11,057 nucleotides of DNA, taken from the NCBI GenBank assembly GCA_964434165.1, contig CAYSUS010000170.1:1-11057 (forward strand), read 5' to 3'. The translations under genes were made by a program, and so were the position numbers. The stretch comes from CAYSUS01 sp964434165 (GTDB taxonomy: Bacteria > Planctomycetota > Planctomycetia > Pirellulales > Thermoguttaceae). Numbering within the stretch: the stretch's first letter is position 1; every line of letters starts with the position of its first letter. Shown in pieces: positions 6,282-11,057 of the stretch. The notes beneath the pieces were generated by a model. That model ran no database searches. It was not told the DNA's origin and saw only the letters and a list, made by a program, of their open reading frames with translations.

Positions 6282-7763
6282 CTACTTCTCCAGCTCGGAG
6301 GGCACGATCGGCTCGCCCTCCCAGTACCACGTGTCGCCGCGCTTCTGGAGAATCCGCGCGGCGCTGCCCGGGGCGTGCGGGGCGCTCTTCTCCGGGAGGA
6401 ACCGGGCGTGCTCGCGGATGACTTGCGCGTGCTTGGGGTCTTCGGACTGCGCCAGGTTGGTCCACTCGTGGGGATCGGCCCGCAGGTCGTACAGCTCCTC
6501 CGAGCCGTCGGCGTAGCGGATGTAGCGCCAGTGCTCGGAGCAGACCGAGTGGTTGCCGGGGTTGTGCGTGGTGATCGCCGGCCAGGGGCGCGGGGCGCCG
6601 GCGTCCTTCAGTTGCGGCACGAGGCTGTGGCCCTCCAGACGATCGTTCGCCGGCAGATCGCACAGCTCGACGAGCGTGGGGTAGATGTCCAGGAGCTCGG
6701 CCGGGCGATTGCACCGCGCGCCCTTGGAGACACCGGGACCGGCGAAGACGAGCGGCACGCGGGTGGATTCGTGCCACAGGGTGTTCTTGCCGGTGATCGC
6801 CTTCTCGCCCAGGTGCCAGCCGTGGTCCGACCAGAGGACGACGATCGTGTCATCCGCCCGGCCCGAGGCCTCAAGGCCCTCCAGCACGCGCCCCACCTGG
6901 CTGTCGACGAAGCTCGTGCACGCCAGGTAGGAACGCACCAGGTTCTTCCACTGGCCGGCCTGCTTGACCCACGAGAGGCGCGGCTCGGGCAGCTTCCAGT
7001 GCAGGTACCAGGCGAACTCCGGCACGTCCGCCCGGTCGTTCTCCTTCACCCGGGGCAGGACCAGCGTCTCCTCGGGGTACAGGTCGAACCACTTCTGCGT
7101 GGCGAAGCACGGCACGTGGGGCAGGTGGAAGCCGCAGGCCACGAAGAACGGCTTGTCCTCCGGCAGCGACTCCAACTGCGCGATCGCCGCGTCGGCGATC
7201 TTCCAGTCGCCCTGCTGCTGGTCCTTCTCGGGAAACACGCCCCAGTCCATGGCGCTCATCTTGGCCGGGGTATCGACGAGCTTCTTCTTCGGCCGCGGGA
7301 TGCCGTACGACGGCCCCCACACGTGGAACTCCTTGCTGCGAAGCCTGGGCGGGATCGAGCCGCCGTGGTAGATCTTGCCGCAGGTGAAGGTGAAGTAGCC
7401 GGCGGCCATGAGGCTCTGGGGCAGCGTGACCGCGTCCCTGGTGGCCTCCACGTCGCGGATGCCCGGCCGGAGGCCGTAGATCCCCGTGGTCGAAGGGCGA
7501 AGCCCCGTCATCAGGCTGGCGCGGCAGGGGTTGCACAGGGGCGACTGGATGTGGGCGTTCGTGAAGAGCGTGCCCCGCGCGGCCAGGGCATCGATGCACG
7601 GCGTCTTGACCTGAGGATGGCCGCCCAGGCAGCCGACCCAGTCGTTCAGGTCGTCGATGGCGATCATCAGCACGTTGGGCCGGGCCGCCGGCTCGGCGAG
7701 GGCCGGAGGCGTCAGGGTCAGCCCCGCCAGGGCGAACAAGGGGATCAAGGCCTTCAGCTTCAT
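6282..7763 (-). CDS. Secreted sulfatase, iduronate-2-sulfatase type
   Basis: This is a 493-residue formylglycine-dependent sulfatase of the alkaline-phosphatase superfamily, expected to hydrolyse sulfate esters of a polysaccharide or glycan outside the cytoplasm. Residues 1-23 look like a Sec signal peptide (positive start, hydrophobic core, ALA before EP). Asp37 and Asp38 in AIDDLND bind metal. CNPCR (77-81) followed by ASLMTG has the CxPxR modification motif, with Cys77 the expected formylglycine. Lys130/His133 (GKIYH), His213 (GFHLPH), Asp313/His314 (SDHGWHLGE) and Lys326 match the order and spacing of the human iduronate-2-sulfatase active site. ELYDLRADPHEWTNLA near 423-438 is the usual C-terminal family signature. 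The ATG at 7763 follows AAAGGGTGA and begins the signal peptide. No maturase (FGE or anSME) is in the window. Substrate cannot be told from sequence. Cys80 replaces the usual Ser or Ala. Confidence 0.95.
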   Translation of the reverse strand: MKLKALIPLFALAGLTLTPPALAEPAARPNVLMIAIDDLNDWVGCLGGHPQVKTPCIDALAARGTLFTNAHIQSPLCNPCRASLMTGLRPSTTGIYGLRPGIRDVEATRDAVTLPQSLMAAGYFTFTCGKIYHGGSIPPRLRSKEFHVWGPSYGIPRPKKKLVDTPAKMSAMDWGVFPEKDQQQGDWKIADAAIAQLESLPEDKPFFVACGFHLPHVPCFATQKWFDLYPEETLVLPRVKENDRADVPEFAWYLHWKLPEPRLSWVKQAGQWKNLVRSYLACTSFVDSQVGRVLEGLEASGRADDTIVVLWSDHGWHLGEKAITGKNTLWHESTRVPLVFAGPGVSKGARCNRPAELLDIYPTLVELCDLPANDRLEGHSLVPQLKDAGAPRPWPAITTHNPGNHSVCSEHWRYIRYADGSEELYDLRADPHEWTNLAQSEDPKHAQVIREHARFLPEKSAPHAPGSAARILQKRGDTWYWEGEPIVPSELEK

Positions 7764-7853
7764 GGGTCACCCTTTCGAGCGAAGTGCGCGGCAGCCTTCC
7801 CGGCCGCCGGGTCGAACGATGGAAGCCCCCCCCGCGAACTCGGCGGGGACGCC

Positions 7854-7882
7854 ATTATCGCGGTTCGCCTTGCCGTCTGCAA
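7854..7882 (-). promoter_or_regulatory. Candidate promoter of the sulfatase gene
   Basis: On the minus strand TTGCAG (7882 to 7877) is followed after exactly 17 bases by GATAAT (7859 to 7854), which matches the -10 consensus at five of six positions. The start point would be near 7846, giving a leader of about 80 bases. The -35 box is only a partial match. Confidence 0.45.
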
Positions 7883-8039
7883 ACGAGGCATCGGGCGCGC
7901 CGGGCCGGATTGCCGGGCGGCGGGGGAAGACGCTGGTGGGCGTCTCCATTTGACGGCTGGCACTGGCGCTAGGCGCGCCGCCGCTGCGCGGCGGTCGGGG
8001 TGCGGCCCGTGGCGGTCCGGGCCGCGAGTCAAGCATGCC

Positions 8040-8264
8040 CTGTTCACCCAGGCCTCGGGCATCACCGACGGCGTCTCCGGCGCGGCGACGGAAGCCCACA
8101 AGGACAAGGGAGCTGGATTGCTCGAGTCGATCCACGCGTGGTTCCTCGCAATAGAGCTCTCACTGCGGGACCGCCAGGCGCAGAGCCGGGACTTCAATTC
8201 CCATGCCCCGAAACGGACGGAAGGAGTGTCGAGGCTGGTTCTTCCGCGGGCCAACGGCAATTGA
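8040..8264 (+). pseudogene. Decayed, internally deleted GxxExxY-family gene
   Basis: The frame reads 74 residues to a TGA. Residues 1-47 (LFTQASGITDGVSGAATEAH, then KDKGAGLLESIHAWFLAIEL and SLRDRQA) resemble the N-terminus of GxxExxY proteins (PDDEXK_3-like), which I recall as reading roughly GAAIEVHRxLGPGLLESxYE, LAxELxLRG and RQ. Here the motif Tyr is His (GLLESIH). Residues 53-69 (NSHAPKRTEGVSRLVLP) resemble the family's C-terminal end, roughly NFNxPxLxxGVxRLVL. The middle of about 50-60 residues, with the nuclease-like core, is missing, apparently in frame. There is no in-frame start: an ATG at 8035 is one base out of register and no ribosome-binding site is seen. It runs opposite to its neighbours. 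The call comes from recalled family patterns, so moderate confidence. Confidence 0.62.
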
Positions 8265-8357
8265 CACCGCAGAGGAGGCGAAGGCGACCGCGCTCTCCCG
8301 TTTGTCATTGCCGCCGGAATCCCCGGAAGGGCAGAGTTGTCCTTCACGCGCTCTCGA

Positions 8358-8372
8358 GCGGCTCCTCGCCGC
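8358..8372 (-). terminator. Weak hairpin directly behind the epimerase gene
   Basis: GCGGC and GCCGC pair around a 5-base loop, two bases past the epimerase stop on the minus strand. No U-tract follows. The stem is short for a terminator and could be chance in GC-rich DNA. Confidence 0.25.
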
Positions 8373-8374
8373 GC

Positions 8375-9286
8375 TCACCGCCGCGCAGCACCCACCGCCT
8401 CGAGCAGTTCCCCAACCGTCTTGACCAGTAGATCACGCCCGCCAAAGGACATGCCCAGCGCGCGGATCTTGTCGGTGGCGATCTGGTGCTTGGGCGAGGC
8501 AGGCTCGCCGAGGATCCGCGCCGAGCTGCCCGACAGGTCCTTGGCAATCGTGGCCACCTCGTGCTCCGACACGTAGCGGTCGCAGCAGTTGAAGGCCTCG
8601 CCGGCGATGCCGTCGGCCGAGAGCAGGATGCCGACGGCCTTGGCCACGTCGGCGGCGTGGACCTCCTTGCCGCCGCGCCGGCAGACGACCTCCTCGCCGC
8701 GGGCGACGGCCTCGACCAGCGGATAGTAGCGGCTCGCGCGGGCCGGGCGCGCCAGCCCGTAGATCCCGGTGGGACGCAGCGCGCAGATCGCGTACCCCTC
8801 GCCGAGCCCGAAGCTGTGGACGAACTTCTCGATGGCCGCCTTGTGGGCGCCGTAATGGCTGGTCGCCCAGAGCGGGTGGGCCTCGTCCAGGGGCCGGTCG
8901 TCGAGGATCTTCTCGTGCACCGCGCAGGTGGAGATGAAGAGGAAACGTCCCACGCCGGCACGGCGCGCCGCCTGGATGAGGTTGAGCGTGCCGAGGATGT
9001 TCCGGTCGGCGAATTCGACGAGGTCGCCCTCGCCGCCGCGAAACCCGCCGCCCGGATGGTACAGGGCGGAATGCACCACGGCGTCGCAGCCTTCGACCAG
9101 CGCGCGGCCGGACGCCTCGTCGCCGAGCTCGCCCGGGACCCACTCGAGCTGCGAGTCGAGCGCCTCGAAGCCGCCGCGGTCGCTTTGAGGCCGGTGCCAC
9201 AGGCGCAGGGCATGTCCCTGGCCGGCCAGGTGCGCGACGAGGTATCGACCCAGAAAGCCGGTGGCCCCGGTGACGGCGATGTTCAT
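8375..9286 (-). CDS. NAD-dependent epimerase/dehydratase (extended SDR)
   Basis: This 303-residue Rossmann-fold enzyme belongs to the extended short-chain dehydrogenase/reductase family, which acts on nucleotide sugars or similar sterol- and flavonoid-type substrates in the cytoplasm. The N-terminus MNIAVTGATGFLGRYL has the NAD(P)-binding GxxGxxG (Gly7, Gly10, Gly13). VHSALYH (71-77) lies at the usual third strand. The catalytic set is Ser119/Thr120 (FISTCAVHE) and Tyr145/Lys149 (YGAHK), followed by LRPTGIYG (170-177). VHAADVAKAV (209-218) is the common helix that closes the substrate pocket. The ATG at 9286 is preferred over an in-frame ATG at 9340: the fold begins at residue 2, GGAG lies just upstream, and the longer form would start upstream of the likely promoter. 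No sugar-pathway gene lies beside it, so the substrate is open. Confidence 0.92.
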   Translation of the reverse strand: MNIAVTGATGFLGRYLVAHLAGQGHALRLWHRPQSDRGGFEALDSQLEWVPGELGDEASGRALVEGCDAVVHSALYHPGGGFRGGEGDLVEFADRNILGTLNLIQAARRAGVGRFLFISTCAVHEKILDDRPLDEAHPLWATSHYGAHKAAIEKFVHSFGLGEGYAICALRPTGIYGLARPARASRYYPLVEAVARGEEVVCRRGGKEVHAADVAKAVGILLSADGIAGEAFNCCDRYVSEHEVATIAKDLSGSSARILGEPASPKHQIATDKIRALGMSFGGRDLLVKTVGELLEAVGAARR

Positions 9287-9328
9287 GGCGGGCTCCGGAT
9301 GCGCGTAAGGAGGTGAGCCGAGCGAGGG

Positions 9329-9357
9329 ATTATTGCGCACGCGTCGGGCTTCGGAAA
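9329..9357 (-). promoter_or_regulatory. Weak candidate promoter of the epimerase gene
   Basis: On the minus strand AATAAT (9334 to 9329), five of six to the -10 consensus, is preceded after 17 bases by TTTCCG, a poor -35 box. Transcription would begin near 9322 and leave a leader of about 36 bases. The position is sensible; the -35 match is weak. Confidence 0.35.
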
Positions 9358-9499
9358 CCCCGCGCCGCTCTGAAGGAGCGACCGCGGCGTGGCTGCGGGA
9401 CCGGAAAGTGGGGTCGTCGCGCCTGACGGACGGATGCGGCTTTTTGTCGCAAATCGGCAGGCGGCCTATTCCAATCCGACGGGCGTTCTGTTAGCTTCC

Positions 9500-9527
9500 C
9501 TAATGCTTGCATCATGTCCGCTAATGC
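9500..9527. promoter_or_regulatory. Direct repeat CTAATGC with 21-bp spacing
   Basis: CTAATGC occurs at 9500-9506 and again at 9521-9527, start to start 21 bp, which is two helical turns. Both copies would face the same side of the DNA, as in tandem activator sites. ATTAGC, matching the GCTAAT at 9520-9525 on the other strand, recurs at 9643-9648 and 9674-9679. The hexamer CTAATG is also the half-site of the palindrome in the gltB promoter. A bound factor is inference. Confidence 0.4.
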
Positions 9528-9779
9528 ATGGATCGCCCGATGGGCTTGCAACAGAAGCTTTTGCCTCGTAGTGACATCCGTGCCCATGGCCCGAAGCGCG
9601 GCAGGATGGAATGGCCGGGAAGTGGTTTAGATCGCTCATAAGATTAGCTGGATGAAATCAACAATCCGCATTTATTAGCCATTCCCTGGGGCCCCCATCC
9701 GCTCGAAAGCCGGTGGCATCCCGAAATTGCCCGATCTTCGCCGATTTCGCGTCCCGTCACCCCACGTTGGGAGGAGTCG

Positions 9780-10274
9780 ATGATCCGCCAAGCACCCGAT
9801 GTCCTTGAGACAATCCTGAGCAGCCGCCCCCCGGCGCCGAGCCAGGTGATCGAGGTACTTCAAGACGTTCAGGAGGCCTACGGCCATATCCCTGAGGAAG
9901 CCATGCTCCGCGTCTCCGACCGGCTGGCCGTGCCGCTGATGGAGGTGTATCGCGTGGCCGCCTTCTACAAGGCGTTCAGCCTGAGGCCCCGCGGCAAGCA
10001 CCTGGTCACGGTCTGCATGGGTACGGCCTGCCACGTGCGTGGGGCCGCGCGGATGATCGACGAGGTGCGCGGGCAGCTCGGGCTGCGACCGGGCGATACC
10101 ACCGACGACGGCCTGTTCACCCTGGAATGCGTCAACTGCCTGGGGGCATGCGCCCTGGGGCCGGTTGTGGTTTTGGACGGTGTGTATCACCACCACATGA
10201 CGCCCGGCAAGCTCCGCAAGCTGCTCCAGGCCGTGCGCCAGGCCGAGGAGAAGGAGGCCGCCGCCCATGTCTGA
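9780..10274 (+). CDS. nuoE: NuoE/HndA-type [2Fe-2S] NADH dehydrogenase or hydrogenase subunit
   Basis: This 164-residue thioredoxin-like ferredoxin subunit carries one [2Fe-2S] cluster in the NADH-oxidising module of complex I, NAD-reducing hydrogenases or bifurcating hydrogenases. An N-terminal helical part (about 1-70) contains LQDVQEAYGHIPEEAM (27-42) and VYRVAAFYKAF. The cluster ligands are Cys79 and Cys84 (VCMGTACHVRGA) and Cys120 and Cys124 (CLGACALGP); Cys117 is extra. Length is normal for the family. The ATG at 9780 sits five bases after GGAGG, a strong ribosome-binding site. The stop overlaps the start of the next gene by 8 bases, so the two subunits are translationally coupled. Sequence alone does not separate NuoE from HndA, HoxE or the small subunit of a soluble formate dehydrogenase. 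The NuoF-like partner favours the hydrogenase-type complexes. Confidence 0.93.
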   Translation: MIRQAPDVLETILSSRPPAPSQVIEVLQDVQEAYGHIPEEAMLRVSDRLAVPLMEVYRVAAFYKAFSLRPRGKHLVTVCMGTACHVRGAARMIDEVRGQLGLRPGDTTDDGLFTLECVNCLGACALGPVVVLDGVYHHHMTPGKLRKLLQAVRQAEEKEAAAHV

Positions 10275-11057
10275 GATTGCCACCGTGGAAGAGCTATCTG
10301 CCTTGCGCGATCGATTGAGCGCCGAGGAGCAGTCGCGGCCCACGACCGTCACCATGTGCGGCGGCACGGGCTGCCAGGCCTCGGGCTGCCTGGCCGTGGT
10401 CCATGCCGTGCGCGACGAGGTCGAGCGCCGGGGCCTCTCCGACTCGGTGCGGGTCCGGGTGACCGGCTGCCACGGATTCTGCGAGCAGGGGCCGCTGATG
10501 GTCGTTCAGCCCGGCGGCATCCTCTATTGCCATCTCCAGCCCCAGGACGCCGAGGAGATCGTCGCCAAGACGATTGCGGCAGGCGAGATCGTCGAGCGGC
10601 TGCTGTACGTCGATCCGGTCATCGGCGAGCGGATCCGCTGCGAGGCCGAGGTCCCGTTCTACGCCGCGCAGGATCCCGTTCTGCTCGGGCAGAACAAGCG
10701 GATTGATCCGCGCGAGATCGACGATTACATCGCGCTGGGCGGCTACTCGGCCCTGGCCACGGCGCTGACCAGCATGCAGCCCGAGCAGGTGATCGCGGAG
10801 ATCGGTGCGTCGGGGCTCCGCGGTCGCGGTGGAGGCGGATTTCCCACGGGGCGCAAGTGGGAGGAGTGCCGCGAGGCGCCGGGGGCGATCAAGTACGTGA
10901 TCTGCAATGCCGACGAGGGCGATCCCGGGGCCTACATGGACCGCTCGATCCTGGAGGGCAATCCGCACCAGGTGCTCGAGGGGATGATCGTCGGGGCCTA
11001 CGCCGTGGGCGCGGCCGAGGGCTACATCTACGTGCGCAACGAGTATCCGCTGGCCGT
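10267..11057 (+). CDS. nuoF: NuoF/HndC-type NADH-binding flavoprotein subunit, C-terminus beyond the window
   Basis: This subunit binds NADH and FMN and passes electrons to iron-sulfur clusters. Only the first 263 residues are in the window. Residues about 25-110 form a ferredoxin-like thioredoxin-fold domain with [2Fe-2S] ligands Cys31 and Cys36 (CGGTGC) and Cys68 and Cys72 (CHGFC). The NuoF core begins near 130 (FYAAQDPVLLGQNKRIDP). It has the FMN/NADH loop GLRGRGGGGFPTGRKWE (183-199) and CNADEGDPGAYMDRSILEGN (213-232). The SLBB and C-terminal 4Fe-4S parts lie outside. The N-terminal fusion is typical of HndC, HydB and some NAD-dependent formate dehydrogenase subunits and absent from E. coli NuoF. 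The ATG at 10267 has AAGGAGG (10251-10257) nine bases before it, inside nuoE. Family is certain; the exact complex depends on downstream genes. Confidence 0.93.
   Translation, partial: MSEIATVEELSALRDRLSAEEQSRPTTVTMCGGTGCQASGCLAVVHAVRDEVERRGLSDSVRVRVTGCHGFCEQGPLMVVQPGGILYCHLQPQDAEEIVAKTIAAGEIVERLLYVDPVIGERIRCEAEVPFYAAQDPVLLGQNKRIDPREIDDYIALGGYSALATALTSMQPEQVIAEIGASGLRGRGGGGFPTGRKWEECREAPGAIKYVICNADEGDPGAYMDRSILEGNPHQVLEGMIVGAYAVGAAEGYIYVRNEYPLA

Larger units (their letters stand above)
7764..8374. other. Intergenic region between epimerase stop and sulfatase start
   Basis: This is the widest gap, 611 bases. Next to the sulfatase are its ribosome-binding site and candidate promoter. A GC-rich 7-bp stem with a 3-base loop lies at 7978-7994. 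From 8040 to 8264 the plus strand carries the GxxExxY-like remnant. The last 110 bases hold only the short stem at 8358-8372 behind the epimerase. A 195-codon minus-strand frame (7760-8347) looks random. Confidence 0.6.
9287..9779. other. Divergent intergenic region between epimerase and nuoE
   Basis: This 493-bp stretch separates oppositely transcribed genes and must hold control sites for both. Its centre (about 9430-9690) is clearly more AT-rich than the surroundings. It carries the weak epimerase promoter, the CTAATGC direct repeat, two ATTAGC copies, and an inverted repeat CGAAAT/ATTTCG (9722-9727, 9744-9749) just before nuoE. I could not fit a convincing -35/-10 pair for nuoE. An 85-codon minus-strand frame at 9330-9587 is not supported. 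Confidence 0.6.

Noticed and set aside
7978..7994. 7-bp GC stem with TGC loop as a terminator
   Set aside because: No U-tract on either strand and no gene ends nearby; GC-only stems of this size are expected by chance here.
5877..8264. Plus-strand open frame of 795 codons opposite the sulfatase
   Set aside because: It is antisense noise over the sulfatase. Only its last 74 codons show family resemblance, and those are called separately as a pseudogene.
7760..8347. Minus-strand open frame of 195 codons between epimerase and sulfatase
   Set aside because: No recognisable motif, no ribosome-binding site, composition like random GC-rich DNA, and it overlaps the sulfatase start region and its promoter.
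9330..9587. Minus-strand 85-codon frame upstream of the epimerase
   Set aside because: No motif or convincing ribosome-binding site; it covers the AT-rich control region and ends at the likely epimerase promoter.

Overview
The window is about 11 kb of GC-rich bacterial DNA, apparently chromosomal. The genes do not fix the lineage. A secreted iduronate-2-sulfatase-type sulfatase, a Cache-type chemoreceptor, a large glutamate synthase and a NuoE/NuoF pair of the hydrogenase-associated type together suit an anaerobic or facultative heterotroph of the Planctomycetota/PVC sphere or a neighbouring phylum. This assignment is inference. I see no tRNA, rRNA, CRISPR array, transposase or phage gene.

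Layout. Four protein genes lie on the minus strand. From left to right they are gltB (positions 1-3024, its C-terminal third cut off by the window edge), a methyl-accepting chemotaxis protein (3415-5847), a secreted sulfatase (6282-7763) and an extended short-chain NAD-dependent epimerase/dehydratase (8375-9286). Two genes lie on the plus strand at the right edge: a NuoE/HndA-type [2Fe-2S] subunit (9780-10274) and, overlapping it by 8 bases, a NuoF/HndC-type NADH/FMN subunit (10267 to beyond the end). The wide gaps (390, 434, 611 and 493 bp) suggest that the minus-strand genes are separate transcription units. Several have their own recognisable promoters: TTGACA-N16-TAAGAT for gltB, TTGCAG-N17-GATAAT for the sulfatase and a weaker one for the epimerase. 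Only the nuoE-nuoF pair is a clear operon, and it probably continues past the window.

Function. GltB would make glutamate from glutamine and 2-oxoglutarate. Its promoter carries a perfect palindrome between the -35 and -10 boxes, which suggests a repressor. The chemoreceptor reads an extracytoplasmic small ligand. The sulfatase would desulfate a polysaccharide or glycan outside the cytoplasm. The NuoE/NuoF pair is the diaphorase module of an NADH-linked complex. The extra N-terminal ferredoxin-like domain on NuoF points to an HndABCD/HydABC-like hydrogenase or a related soluble complex rather than plain respiratory complex I.

Unexpected content. The gap between sulfatase and epimerase holds a decayed plus-strand remnant that I read as a GxxExxY-family gene with its middle deleted. 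Other points are a sulfatase active-site motif with Cys where Ser is usual (CNPCR), a charged helix in the chemoreceptor built partly from a 54-bp tandem duplication, a strong hairpin behind the chemoreceptor whose mismatches become G-U pairs only on the sense RNA, and repeated CTAATG half-sites in two separate promoter regions. I did not find a convincing wholly new multi-gene system.
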